Shown here piece by piece: positions 47,667 through 57,038 of a DNA stretch of 64,000 bases. The position numbers and the translations under genes were made by a program. Source of the stretch: Renibacterium salmoninarum ATCC 33209. GTDB taxonomy: Bacteria; Actinomycetota; Actinomycetes; Actinomycetales; Micrococcaceae. Numbering within the stretch: the first letter of the stretch is position 1; each line of letters starts with the position of its first letter. The notes under the pieces are model-generated. The model was not told the origin of the DNA. It made no database searches and saw nothing but the letters and a program-made list of their open reading frames with translations. Location: positions 186,001-250,000 of the forward strand of contig NC_010168.1 in the NCBI RefSeq assembly GCF_000018885.1, written 5' to 3'.

Positions 47667-47739
47667 CCTTCCGTCGAGTGTCGACTCGTGGCTGCTTTTA
47701 GTGGTCAAAAGCCGCCACAAGTCGACACTCGACGGAAGG
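47667..47739. repeat. Long hairpin, family A (copy 2), between divergent genes
   Basis: The arms 47667-47699 and 47707-47739 pair with two mismatches around a 7-base loop. CCGTCGAGTGTCGACT is shared with the hairpin at 46750. It lies between two divergent start codons (47617 minus, 47810 plus), where a terminator is not expected. It must therefore be a repeat element or act on promoters. Confidence 0.85.
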
Positions 47740-47809
47740 AACGGGGAAACGGCGAAAGTAGAGAGGTGCCGTAGAACAGACTCAGCCAACTTGCACTTAG
47801 TGTATTTGT

Positions 47810-48478
47810 GTGAGTGAAATTCTCGAAGCACCAATCCAGGAAGTCCCTGTTCAGCAGGAGCAGAACCGCCGTGAGAAAAACAAAACGGCTACTCGCGAAG
47901 CGATCGCGCAGGCAGCTGTTGACCTTTTACGGGCAAAAGGTCTGGGTGGATTTACGGTAGAAAATGTTGCCGATGCCGCTGGCATTTCACGAAGGACCTT
48001 CTTCAACTATTTCCCTTCGGCAGAAGCGGCCATCGTGTCGAGTACCGAATCGTTTTTGGACCTAGCAATCGAGAAGTTCCGCGAACGTCCACTCGATGAA
48101 CCCATTCTGGACGCGGCGCAAAATGCGCTCATCGCGCTCGCCGATCCGATGCACTTGGCGACGATCGCTGAAGTTTATAGCCTGACTGGCCAGCACGACG
48201 TCGTCGGGCGTCTTCAGCTTGAAATCTGGAATGACTGTACGGATAAGATCATTGACGCCGCCAAGCCAAGGTTTGGCGCGGATACCGACGAGCTCTATGT
48301 TCGAGCCCTTGTTGGCTCGGTAATTTCCTGCGGTAAAGCTGCAATGGAAGTTTGGTTTGCCCGGCATGGCGCCACGATCGACGAAACATCACTTCGGGAA
48401 CTTCGGACCTTGATCATTCAGGCCATCAAACACCTGGGCGAGGGCTTCGCCCGCCCCGAACCGCAACCGCACAACTGA
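47810..48478 (+). CDS. TetR/AcrR family transcriptional regulator
   Basis: This 222-residue regulator starts at GTG 47810. The TetR HTH lies at residues about 20-65: REAIAQAAVDLLRAKGLGGF, then TVENVADAAGISRRTFFNYF and PSAEAAIV. An all-helical ligand domain follows. It lies 31 bp upstream of an MMPL-family pump gene on the same strand and is presumably its repressor. No Shine-Dalgarno is obvious and a TTGCAC box sits close to the GTG, so the mRNA may be leaderless. The frame is intact. Confidence 0.9.
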   Translation: MSEILEAPIQEVPVQQEQNRREKNKTATREAIAQAAVDLLRAKGLGGFTVENVADAAGISRRTFFNYFPSAEAAIVSSTESFLDLAIEKFRERPLDEPILDAAQNALIALADPMHLATIAEVYSLTGQHDVVGRLQLEIWNDCTDKIIDAAKPRFGADTDELYVRALVGSVISCGKAAMEVWFARHGATIDETSLRELRTLIIQAIKHLGEGFARPEPQPHN

Positions 48479-48509
48479 CGTTAACACCATCTGAGAAACG
48501 GAAAACCTC

Positions 48510-50992
48510 ATGGCACTGCTGCTCTATCGACTCGGAAAATTCTCCGCAAAGCACCGCTGGGCGGTGGTCGCGGTGTGGCTGGTAGTTTTGCTGGGTGCAG
48601 GCGGCGCTGCGGCGGCATTCCACGGCCAGATGTCTAATACTTCCAGATTCCTGGTACCGAGACACAGCGGATGCTGGACAAGTTGAAAACCGATTTTCCG
48701 TCTTCTGCTGGCGGTAGCGCTGGCATTGTTTTTGAATCAGATAACGGCTTCAACGACGCACAGAAAACCGCGATCAGCGACGCGCTAAAAAACTTGGCCA
48801 CCAAGAGCTACGTACAAAGTGCAGTGAGCCCGTTCGAGACTCAAGCTAAGTTGGACGGCGCGACCGCCCAGATTGCCGAGGGTCAGAAAAAGCTCGACGA
48901 CGGCGCGCCACAATTGGCCGCGGGCAAGGCTCAGCTGGCCCAGTTGGAGGCAATTCCACAGAAGCCCGCAGCGCTTGAGACTCAATATCAAGCACTCAAG
49001 GCCCAAATTGATGCTGCTGAAGCCGATGCGGCAGCTGGCGAAGCTAAGATCGCTGCGGCAAAACTTCAGGCAGCATCTTCGCAGGGCCTGCGCTTTGTCT
49101 CTGAAAATGGCAAAGCAGCTGTTGCCCAGGTTCAGTTCAAAGTCTCGCTGTACAGCCTGGAACCCAGCGACCGGAAAGATGTGCAGAGCATTGTTAACGC
49201 GGCTAAGTCCACCGGCGTTCAAATTTACTTCAGCAAGGAAATTACTGAAGATGTGTCGGAACTGTTCGGCCCGGCGGAGATTATCGGCGTCGTGATCGCC
49301 TTTATTGTGCTGCTGGTGATGCTGGGTACGTTGATTGCCGCCGGCCTGCCGCTGATTATGGCGGTGATCGGCGTTGGTGTTGGCGGTACCTTTGCGCTGA
49401 CCGGCGTGATCGAAATGAGTTCGATCTCGCCAATGCTTGCGCTGATGCTCGGCCTGGCGGTAGGCATCGATTATTCGCTCTTCATCGTCAATCGGCACCG
49501 GCAACAAATCTTGGCTGGCATGGAAATGCGCGAATCCATCGCCCGAGCCACTGGAACTAGCGGCAAAGCGGTACTTTTCGCTGGCCTAACCGTAGTGATT
49601 GCGCTTGCCGCGCTGACGATCTCCGGGCTGCCTTTCCTCGGGGTGCTCGGGTTGGCGGCAGCAGCAACAGTTGCCTTCGCGCTACTCATCGCTTTGACGC
49701 TGACGCCAGCAATTCTGTCCCTCCTGGGCCGGCGGATCGTCTCCCGGCGGGCTTGGCGCAAAAACGCCGCACATCCGGGGGAAGCCGATGCTAAGTCGGA
49801 GGCCAAATCACACAGTGCTAAAGGTTCTGGCTGGGGCGGATTCGTCACCCGGCACCCCATCGTTACCCTGGCGGCCAGTGTCTTGGCGCTTATTGTGGTG
49901 GCTTTACCCGCAGCAAGTCTCCGCTTGGCGTTACCCGACGGCGGCTCCGAACCGGTAGATTCGAGCGCTTTCAAGTCGTACCAGGCAATTGAGAAAAACT
50001 TCGGTGCTGGTATGAATGGCCCGATTGTGGTGGTGGGCGAGTTGCCTTCCGGGCTGACCGACGCGCAGGTTCAGCAGGCGCAATATAACGTGGCGGACAA
50101 ACTCCGTTCCGTGCAAAATGTCGCTGCGGCAGTGCCTGTTGCGCTCAGCAATGATAAGCGAACCGCGGTCTTCCAGGTAATTCCGAAGGATGGCCCAGCT
50201 AGCGCCAGCACCGTCCAGGTGGTTCACGATCTGCGTGAAGCTGGTAAGGATATTAAGGCCAGCACTGGCGTGCAGGTTGGTCTAACCGGTCAAACGGCCG
50301 CCAACGTTGACGTTTCGGCAAAACTAGGTGGCGCGCTGCCGCTGTACTTGGCCGTCGTCGTCGGCCTTTCACTGATCCTGCTGTTATCGGTGTTTCGCTC
50401 GATTGTGGTGCCGTTGCTAGCAACTGGCGGCTTCCTACTCTCGCTGGCGGCAAGCTTCGGCGGCGTGGTGGCGGTTTACCAATGGGGCTGGTTGGGTTCA
50501 GTGTTCGATGTACCTCATCCAGCTGCGGTGCTGTCCTTCTTACCGATCATCGTGATCGGGGTACTCTTTGGCCTGGCCATGGACTATCAGGTCTTCATTA
50601 CCTCTGGCATGCGTGAGGCCTTTGCACACGGTGAAAACGCTAAGCAAGCCGTTCGCACCGGCTTTGGCCACGCAGCCAAGGTAGTAGTGGCCGCGGCAAT
50701 CATTATGACCAGCGTCTTCGCCGGATTCATCTTCTCGCACCTGACCATGATTCGACCGATGGGCTTTGCGCTCGCCTTCGGCGTGCTGATTGATGCTTTC
50801 GTGGTGCGGATGACGATTGTGCCGGCCGCGATGCATTTGCTTGGCAAATCAGCTTGGTGGTTGCCGAAGTGGCTCAACAAGATTCTGCCCGACGTCGATG
50901 TAGAAGGCGCGAAAGTTACCGCCCTCCACGAGTCTGCCGAAACAGCCACGGCTGATCCGCGAGATGAGGACCTCGCCGACGCGAAGGTGTAG
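48510..50992 (+). pseudogene. MMPL-family RND transporter, N-terminal frameshift
   Basis: ATG 48510 opens with LLYRLGKFSAKHRWAVVAVW, the usual MMPL first helix. A missing T near 48643 (NTFQIPGTETQRM expected) shifts the frame, and the short frame stops soon after. The other frame carries everything else: two RND halves with GIDYSLFIVNRHRQ and GLAMDYQVFITSGMREA (the paired DY proton-relay motifs) and about eleven helices, ending at 50992. Rejoined length is 826, normal. Such pumps export lipids or drugs. Internal re-initiation would lack helix 1, so it is probably inactive. Confidence 0.9.
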
Positions 50993-51003
50993 CCACTTTT
51001 CCC

Positions 51004-51066
51004 AAACGCTGCACCACTGTTGGTCGCTATGAAGCACTCATAGCGACCAAAAGTGGTACAGCGTTT
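51004..51066. repeat. Long hairpin, family B (copy 1)
   Basis: AAACGCTGCACCACTGTTGG and nine more bases (51004-51032) pair with 51038-51066, with two mismatches and a 5-base loop. The arm is nearly the same as the hairpin at 63373. It lies between the MMPL pseudogene and an ABC ATPase gene on the same strand, 22 bp before the latter's start. Confidence 0.85.
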
Positions 51067-51087
51067 GCTATTAACATCATCGAATAT

Positions 51088-52074
51088 ATGTACTACTCTG
51101 TTCAGGTGCTCAACGAGGAACTCACACCTGTTTCGATTCAAACCCCCAACGCAAATGCGGTGGTTTCTGCCCATGCCCTGACAAAGACCTACGGAGACTT
51201 CACCGCCGTCAACGGCATTTCCTTTGACGTTGCTCCGGGGGAGTCTTTTGGGCTGCTTGGCCCCAACGGTGCTGGAAAATCAACCACAATGCGGATGATC
51301 GGTGGCGTCTCGCAGCGGACCTCTGGTGAGCCGACCATCATGGGCTTGGACCCGGAAATGCATGGCCCACAGGTTAGGGTGCATCTAGGCGTGGTGCCGC
51401 AGCAAGACAACCTCGATGAAGAGCTTAAGGTCCGCGACAATTTGATTGTTTATGGTCGCTATTTCGGATTGCCGTTGAGCTATTTGAAGCCAAAAGCCGA
51501 TGAGTTGCTTGAATTCGCGCAGCTCACGGAAAAGGCTTCGGCAAAGGTCGATGACCTTTCTGGCGGCATGAAGCGACGGCTGACGATTGCGCGTTCGCTC
51601 ATCAACGATCCCAAGATTTTGTTGCTCGATGAGCCGACGACGGGCCTAGACCCGCAGGCAAGACACATCTTGTGGGACCGGCTATTTAGACTCAAAGAGT
51701 CCGGCACTACGTTGATCCTAACCACGCACTACATGGACGAAGCCGAACAACTGTGCGACCGACTGATTCTGGTGGACAAGGGTGCCATCATGGCTGAGGG
51801 TTCACCGGCGTCCTTGATTCGGGAGTATTCGACGCGTGAGGTGGTTGAACTTCGCTTTGGCTCCGAGCGCAATGCGACCGTTGCCAACGAACTTGCCGGA
51901 GTGGGCGAGCGGATTGAAACGCTGCCGGATCGAGTACTGATCTATGCCAACGACGGCGAAAAGGTGATGGAGGCAATCGCTGCCCGTGGCCTGCACCCGC
52001 TCACATCGCTGATTCGGCGTTCCTCGCTTGAAGACGTCTTTTTACGCTTGACGGGGAGGAGCCTCATTGACTGA
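51088..52074 (+). CDS. ABC exporter ATPase, DrrA/CcmA-like
   Basis: This 328-residue protein carries Walker A GLLGPNGAGKSTTMRMIGG, Q-loop VVPQQDNLDEEL, signature LSGGMKRRLTIARSL, Walker B ILLLDEPTTGLDPQAR and H-loop ILTTHYMDEAE. The C-terminal domain of about 90 residues ends SLEDVFLRLTGRSL, typical of daunorubicin-resistance DrrA-type exporters. It powers the two ABC-2 permeases encoded downstream, the first of which overlaps its end by 8 bases. The export substrate is unknown. The start is uncertain by up to 30 residues. The frame is intact. Confidence 0.92.
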   Translation: MYYSVQVLNEELTPVSIQTPNANAVVSAHALTKTYGDFTAVNGISFDVAPGESFGLLGPNGAGKSTTMRMIGGVSQRTSGEPTIMGLDPEMHGPQVRVHLGVVPQQDNLDEELKVRDNLIVYGRYFGLPLSYLKPKADELLEFAQLTEKASAKVDDLSGGMKRRLTIARSLINDPKILLLDEPTTGLDPQARHILWDRLFRLKESGTTLILTTHYMDEAEQLCDRLILVDKGAIMAEGSPASLIREYSTREVVELRFGSERNATVANELAGVGERIETLPDRVLIYANDGEKVMEAIAARGLHPLTSLIRRSSLEDVFLRLTGRSLID

Positions 52075-52941
52075 GCCCCAGTTTTCCGAACCTCCCGTGA
52101 CATCAAAAAGCCGGACCGCTTTGCCTGTTCCGCTGACGCCAGAAGAATCTGCGGCCCGGGGTGAACGATACGGCTCCTGGTACATGGCCGAGCATATGTT
52201 CCGGCAGATGCGGAACTGGCGACTTTCGATTGCCGCCTATTCAATTGGCTCGCCGCTGGCTTATTTGTTCGCCATGGGCATTGGCCTGGCGTCGTTGGTC
52301 AACTCAAGTACTAACAGTCAGTTTTCCGGGGTGAGTTACCAGACCTTTATTGCGCCAGCTTTGGTTGCTTCCACGGCACTGATTTCCGCCGCCGGCGACT
52401 TCATGTTCCCGGTCATGGCTGGGTTCCGATGGCGGCGCACTTACTACGGTCCGCATGCCTCACCACTGGTGCCGGAACAGATTGCGAAGGGTCATATTGT
52501 TTCGACCTTTATCCGGATTCTTTTACCCACAGCGGTCTACTACCTGATTGTGGTGCTGTTCCAAGCGGCGCCGAGTCCTTGGGGCTGGTTTTCAGTGCTG
52601 ACCGCGACGCTGGCATCGATGAGTTTTGGCCTACCGTTGATGGCTTGGGTCGCAACACTCAAGACCGACTCAGGCCAGTTCGCAATGGTACAGCGGTTTA
52701 TTATCACGCCGTTGTTCTTGTTTTCTGGCACCTTTTCCCGCTCACTCAGTTGCCTTGGTTCTTGCAGTGGATTGGCTGGGTTTCGCCGCTGTGGCACGCG
52801 ACTGAGCTTGGTCGGGCGCTTAGTTTTGGCTACTCAGAGCCGGCCTGGTTGACTATCGTGCACCTTGCTTATTTGCTGATTTTGGCCAGGCTGGGTTGGG
52901 TATTGGCACAGCGAGTTTTCGCCAAGAGGTTGGAATCATGA
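52067..52941 (+). pseudogene. ABC-2 exporter permease 1, frameshifted
   Basis: The N-terminus (RNWRLSIAAYSIGSPLAYLF and FIAPALVASTALISAAGDFM) and the middle helices of a DrrB-type permease read well until FLFSGTF. One T is lost in a TTTT run near 52735. The rest (PLTQLPWFLQWIGWVSPLWH, a conserved loop and helix, then LAYLLILARLGWVLAQRVFA) continues in another frame to 52941. Rejoined length is about 290. It overlaps the ATPase gene upstream by 8 bases and permease 2 downstream by ATGA. The exporter is probably incomplete as a result. Confidence 0.9.
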
Positions 52942-53780
52942 GCACAGTTTCGGAGACTACTAAGTTGGCTGCGGCTCGGGTGGCCGGTCGCAAGGGCGCC
53001 CTAGGCTCCTTGTACTCAGGCAATGCGAGGGCAGTTATTGCTCGCGGTCTATTGGCTACGCGAAGCACCAACTGGCTGGTAATGCTCTCTGGCTTCGTTG
53101 AGCCAGTGCTGTTCTTGCTTTCGATGGGTGTTGGTTTGGGCTCGCTCGTGGGCACCGTAACTGGCCCGGCCGGGCAGCCGATCAGTTATGCGGCCTATAT
53201 TGCGCCCGCACTCTTGGCGACCTCGGCAATGAACGGCGCGGTCTACGATTCCACCTGGAACGTTTTCTTTAAGATGAATTTCGCCAAGCTGTACCAAGGC
53301 ATGCTGTACACCTCGCTGGGACCGTTGGATGTGGCGCTGGGAGAAATTTTCTTGGCTCTCTTACGCGGCTTTGTCTATGCCACCGGCTTCACTCTCGTGA
53401 TGGCGGAAATGGGCTTGGTCACCTCGCCGCTGGCACTGCTTATGGTGCCGGCTTCGGTATTTATTGCTTTCGGCTTTGCTAGTTTCGGCATGGGTATTAC
53501 GAGCTTTATCAAGAGTTTCCAAGGTATGGACTGGATTAACTTTGTCCTGCTGCCAATGTTTTTATTCTCGGCGACGTTTTATCCCTTATCGGTTTATCCG
53601 CAGCCGGTTCAGTGGCTTATTCAAGCCATGCCGCTATGGCATGGAGTGGAATTACTCCGCGAGCTCGGTGCTGGCGTGATTGGTTGGGGCACGCTTGGCC
53701 ATATCACCTACTACCTCGTGATGATTATTTTGGGACTAATCTTGACCACCACCAGGCTGCGCAAACTGTTCCTCAAGTAA
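52938..53780 (+). CDS. ABC-2 exporter permease 2
   Basis: This 280-residue permease starts at ATG 52938, overlapping the stop of permease 1. It has six helices and the ABC-2 pattern: WLVMLSGFVEPVLFLLSMGVG, YAAYIAPALLATSAMNGAVY, ITSFIKSFQGMDWINFVLLP and FLFSATFYPLSVYPQPVQWL. It is a diverged paralogue of permease 1, and the two should form a heterodimer with the DrrA-like ATPase. It is intact, but its partner is broken. A longer in-frame start at 52896 lies inside the upstream gene and is not favoured. Confidence 0.9.
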   Translation: MSTVSETTKLAAARVAGRKGALGSLYSGNARAVIARGLLATRSTNWLVMLSGFVEPVLFLLSMGVGLGSLVGTVTGPAGQPISYAAYIAPALLATSAMNGAVYDSTWNVFFKMNFAKLYQGMLYTSLGPLDVALGEIFLALLRGFVYATGFTLVMAEMGLVTSPLALLMVPASVFIAFGFASFGMGITSFIKSFQGMDWINFVLLPMFLFSATFYPLSVYPQPVQWLIQAMPLWHGVELLRELGAGVIGWGTLGHITYYLVMIILGLILTTTRLRKLFLK

Positions 53781-53877
53781 CTGGTTCCTCAACTAACTGC
53801 CGCTTGCTGAGATGATGCGGACAGTAGCTGTCCGCAATGGACTCTGCCGACGTCGTGCGCTAAGGCAAGCTGGATTC

Positions 53878-54228
53878 ATGATTGCTCAATGGGACAACGT
53901 GTCGATAGATACTGAAGATTCACACGGTCTGGCGGTTTTTTATGCCGAGATAACTGGCCTACCGATTATTCGCGATGACGATGATTGGGCGGCGATTGGT
54001 CATCAGAACGGCATGAAAATCTGTTTCCAAAAAGTGGAGAATCATGTTCCGCCAAACTGGCCCGAAGCGGTGAACGGACAACAGATGCACCTTGAGTTCG
54101 AGGTGGCTGATCTCGTCGAGGCAGAGCCGAAAGTCTTGGCTCTTGGTGCGCAACGCGTGGGCGGGTTCGATACCGGTTTCCGGGTCTACCTTGACCCGGC
54201 GGGACATCCATTTTGTTTGGTCGATTGA
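53878..54228 (+). CDS. VOC-family (glyoxalase/dioxygenase fold) protein 1
   Basis: This 116-residue VOC-fold protein has ITGLPIIRDDDDWAAIG, VPPNWPEAVNGQQMHLEFEV and YLDPAGHPFCLV with the usual Gly-His-Pro turn. VOC proteins bind metals and small substrates or antibiotics; this subgroup is unassigned. ATG 53878 (MIAQWDNVSID) matches the start of the next gene's product (MIGQWNLSALD). The next gene begins one base after its stop and is a paralogue, making a tandem duplication. The frame is intact. Confidence 0.82.
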   Translation: MIAQWDNVSIDTEDSHGLAVFYAEITGLPIIRDDDDWAAIGHQNGMKICFQKVENHVPPNWPEAVNGQQMHLEFEVADLVEAEPKVLALGAQRVGGFDTGFRVYLDPAGHPFCLVD

Positions 54229-54229
54229 A

Positions 54230-54589
54230 ATGATCGGGCAGTGGAATCTCAGCGCTTTGGATTGCGAAGACCCTCAAGCGCTGGCCAATTTCTACCGTGA
54301 GCTGACGGGATTGCCTATCTATGCGGATGATCCGGAATGGGTTGAGCTCGGCATGAAGGGTAGCTATCCGCATTTGGCATTTCAGCGCGTGGAGCGACAC
54401 GTGCCGCCGAATTGGCCAGCTGCAATCAATGGACAGCAAGCTCATCTGGATATCTTTGTTGCAGATCTGGCTGAAGCGGAGGCTAAAGTGTTGGCCCTGG
54501 GCGCAAAGCTTATCGACTGCGACCACCGGATTTACCGGGTCTACCTTGACCCGGCGGGGCATCCACTTTGCTTAGTCGATCAGGGTTAA
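54230..54589 (+). CDS. VOC-family protein 2 (tandem paralogue)
   Basis: This 119-residue VOC protein starts at ATG 54230, one base after the stop of VOC 1. The shared blocks are ELTGLPIYADDPEW, VPPNWPAAINGQQAHLDIFV and RVYLDPAGHPLCLVD. Over the last 45 bp the two genes differ at only a few positions, much less than upstream, suggesting recent conversion at the 3' end. The two could form a heterodimer or a split double-VOC protein. Function is unknown. The frame is intact. Confidence 0.82.
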   Translation: MIGQWNLSALDCEDPQALANFYRELTGLPIYADDPEWVELGMKGSYPHLAFQRVERHVPPNWPAAINGQQAHLDIFVADLAEAEAKVLALGAKLIDCDHRIYRVYLDPAGHPLCLVDQG

Positions 54590-54649
54590 GCCCAGTTCGT
54601 TCAAAAATCTCGTTCAAAAATGCCGTGATATTTGGTCTAAGGTCAAAAG

Positions 54650-55267
54650 ATGGCATCGGTGTGGACTCTGGCAGCACCTGAGGTGGTGGCCAAGCTAGAT
54701 GAAGGACTCCGGGATTACTTCGATAGTGCTCCCGAGGGCATGATCGGCAAAGGTGTCGGCGTTTTTCGCCGTGTAGGTACGCCGCGGCGTTGGCTTTGGC
54801 CTATTTTGTGGTTGCTTAGCAAAGAGGGAATTGTCTTTCCGGTGTGGCAGCAAGATGTCGTCTTCGAGGTGGTCAACCGGCCGAGTGTTGACAGCCATGG
54901 CCGGACGGCAATTTTCGCTACTAGAAAATTCAGGTTCGCCAGTGGCGTACGGTAAATGGTGGACGTCATCACGGCTGAACGGGATGGCTCTCTTGTTGAC
55001 CACTTAGGGAAACACGGCTGGCTTGCTGCCTCGCTGCGGGCCGAGGCTGCCCAGGGTGCGATGCAGTTGAGCAGTGAGCGGATTCGATTTCGCGTTCCTG
55101 GTGGTTGGCTGCCAGTGCCGAAAGCTATCGCGCCGTTGGTGCGGATTACCGAGCGATTTGAGCCGGGAACTGGCAAACAGCACGTAAGGATGCGGCTGAG
55201 CCAACCGCAGTTAGGCCTCTTGTATGAGTACGACGGCGAGTTCAGTTATTGGCGCGAATCCTTCTAA
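54650..55267 (+). pseudogene. DUF4166 family protein, in-frame stop
   Basis: The gene reads GLRDYFDSAPEGMIGKGVG, VGTPRRWLWPILWLL and FPVWQQDVVFEVVNRP, a DUF4166 pattern. It is cut by a TAA at 54953-54955 after FRFASGVR. The same frame continues MVDVITAERDGSLVDHLG and ends SQPQLGLLYEYDGEFSYW at 55267. CAA to TAA fits. The rejoined length of 205 is normal. DUF4166 proteins have no established function. The downstream part has its own ATG right after the stop, so two fragments could be made, but neither would be complete. Confidence 0.82.
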
Positions 55268-55280
55268 AGGCGGCTCAAGC

Positions 55281-56051
55281 TCAGCTGGGCAACGTCAGGA
55301 TTTCAGCGCCGTCGTCGGTAATCGCAATGGTGTGTTCACTGTGCGCCGTCCGGCAGCCGGTGGCGCTCCGGAGGGTCCAGCCGTCGTCGTCAGTCACCAG
55401 CTCAGCGGTATTGGCCATCACCCAGGGTTCCAGTGCGAGCAATAGCCCAGGGCGCAATTTATAACCGCGACCGGGTCGTCCGGAGTTCGAAATGTGCGGG
55501 TCTTGATGCATTGTTGAGCCAATGCCGTGCCCGCCGAACTGGATGTTGATGGGGTACCCAGCCTCGGTGAGCACCGAACCGATGGCGTAAGAGAGGTCGC
55601 CAATTCGAGCGCCCGGGCCGGCGGCAGCTATCCCGGCGGCTAACGCGCGCTCGGTTGCATCGATCATGGCGATGCTTTCTGCCGGCTGCGTTTTGCCCAC
55701 AACAAAGCTGATCGCCGAGTCTGCCGCGATGCCATTCAGGACCACGGCAAGGTCAAGCGTCAGCAAATCGCCGTCGGCAAGCGAATAGTCGTAGGGCAAG
55801 CCGTGCAAAACAGCATCGTTGACCGCCGTGCAAATGTAATGCCCAAATGGTCCGCGACCGAAAGATGGTGCATAGTCGACGTAGCAGGAGATCGCGCCAG
55901 CATCCAGGATCATCTCCTTTGCCCAGCGGTCGATCTCAAGCAAGTTCGTGCCGACTGTGCTGCGTCCCTTGAGCGTATGCAAAATATTGGCCACTAGCTT
56001 GCCGGTCGCTTTTGCTCGGATAACTTCGCGGGGGTTGAGGATTTCAATCAT
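55281..56051 (-). CDS. map: Type I methionine aminopeptidase
   Basis: MetAP removes N-terminal Met from new proteins. Metal ligands are all visible: Asp in LTLDLAVVLNG, Asp in GIAADSAISF, His in FGGHGIGSTMHQDPH, Glu in LLALEPWVM and Glu in TAHSEHTIAI. The substrate His lies in VNDAVLHGLP. ATG 56051 (MIEILNPREV) follows GGAAAGGTG. The 256-residue length is normal. It is divergent from an HTH regulator gene. Actinobacteria usually carry two map genes; this one stands outside the ribosomal cluster and may be the secondary copy. Confidence 0.93.
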   Translation of the reverse strand: MIEILNPREVIRAKATGKLVANILHTLKGRSTVGTNLLEIDRWAKEMILDAGAISCYVDYAPSFGRGPFGHYICTAVNDAVLHGLPYDYSLADGDLLTLDLAVVLNGIAADSAISFVVGKTQPAESIAMIDATERALAAGIAAAGPGARIGDLSYAIGSVLTEAGYPINIQFGGHGIGSTMHQDPHISNSGRPGRGYKLRPGLLLALEPWVMANTAELVTDDDGWTLRSATGCRTAHSEHTIAITDDGAEILTLPS

Positions 56052-56081
56052 TGGGCACCTTTCCTGCGGAACCAATAACTA

Positions 56082-56110
56082 TACCGGCAATATTATCCCG
56101 GTACTATAAT
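56082..56110. promoter_or_regulatory. Divergent map/HTH promoter with TACCGG-N10-CCGGTA operator
   Basis: TACCGG (56082-56087) and CCGGTA (56098-56103) form an inverted repeat with a 10-bp AT-rich centre. A TATAAT box at 56105-56110 lies seven bases before the HTH gene start, implying a leaderless transcript. On the minus strand a TATAGT-like -10 for map overlaps the left arm. The HTH protein is the obvious candidate binder. Confidence 0.55.
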
Positions 56111-56117
56111 TGGCGCT

Positions 56118-56378
56118 ATGGTCAGATTGCCGCTCACATCCGAAGAAGTCGAACGCGGCGAACGGCTTGGCGCGCTATTGCGGCGGGCCAAGGGAGCGCG
56201 CTCAATGTTAGAGGTCGCTCTCAATGCTGGAGTCTCACCGGAGACGCTTCGAAAAATCGAGACTGGACGGATAGCGACGCCGGCCTTTCCCACCATTGCG
56301 GCTCTGGCTAATGTCTTGGGGCTTTCACTCGATATGGTGTGGGCCGAGATCAACCAGCTAGAAGGCGCATTGCGCTAG
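56118..56378 (+). CDS. XRE-type helix-turn-helix regulator
   Basis: This 86-residue protein is little more than a Cro/C1-type HTH: RGERLGALLRRAKGARSMLE, then ALNAGVSPETLRKIETGRIA (recognition helix) and FPTIAALANVLGLSLDMVW. The ATG sits close behind a TATAAT box with no ribosome-binding site, suggesting leaderless translation. It is divergent from map and probably binds the dyad between them. It converges with the response regulator gene, and the stops overlap by four bases. The frame is intact. Confidence 0.85.
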   Translation: MVRLPLTSEEVERGERLGALLRRAKGARSMLEVALNAGVSPETLRKIETGRIATPAFPTIAALANVLGLSLDMVWAEINQLEGALR

Positions 56379-57038
56379 TCGAGCTGGTGTTCTACGCAGA
56401 ATATCGCGGCTTGTACTCGCGAAACTAAATCCAGTTTGTTGAATATTCGCGAAACGTGTGTTTTCACGGTGGTCTCGGCAATACCGAGTCGGTTGGCGAT
56501 TTGCTGATTGGTCCAACCAGCGCCGACGGCGCGCAGCACCTCAAGCTCGCGAGCGGTAAGTTCCGCGAGTCCTGGCGGCGTGCGGATTTCCGCCCGGCTG
56601 GATGCCGAGAGCATCTGCTCAATCACAGTCTTGGTCACTTCCGGCGCTAGTACCGAGCCACCTGTTGCCACGGTGATAATTGCCTGCACGATCTCCTCGG
56701 CGGAGGCCGATTTGAGCAGGAACCCGGCTGCGCCAGCTCGGAGGCCGCCCAACACATACTCGTCCAAGTCAAAGGTCGTCAAAATTAGGACTCTAGATGT
56801 GCCCGCCGTGGCAATCTGCCGGGTGGCGGCGATGCCATCAACACCGGGCATCCTGAATATCCATAAGCACCACGTCCGGGCGTAGCGTCTGACTCATTTG
56901 TACGGCACTGGATCCATCTTCGGCCTCACCGACCACGTCGATCGCGCGGTCTTGAGTAAGAATCATCCGAAGTCCCTGCCGAATCGCGGCATGGTCATCA
57001 GCGAGTAGCACCGAAAGCACCGAAATAGTGCGGTTCAC
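56375..57038 (-). pseudogene. NarL/LuxR-family response regulator, frameshifted
   Basis: The receiver domain begins VLLADDHAAIRQGLRMILTQ and reaches the phosphoacceptor Asp in PDVVLMDI. An inserted base near 56856 (ATTC-A-GGATGCCC) breaks the frame; MDIRMPGVDGI is expected. The rest of the receiver (VLILTTFDLDEYVLGGLRAG, FLLKSAS) and the LuxR HTH (LTARELEVLRAVGAGWTNQQ, IAETTVKTHVSRIFNKL) continue in another frame. Its start overlaps the kinase stop by ATGA. Internal initiation at MPGVDG would give a protein without the Asp. The two-component system is probably uncoupled. Confidence 0.9.

Noticed and set aside
48785..49507. 240-codon minus-strand frame opposite the MMPL gene
   Set aside because: It is a shadow of the repetitive Ala/Gln coiled region on the plus strand, rich in His/Gln/Arg with no family motif.
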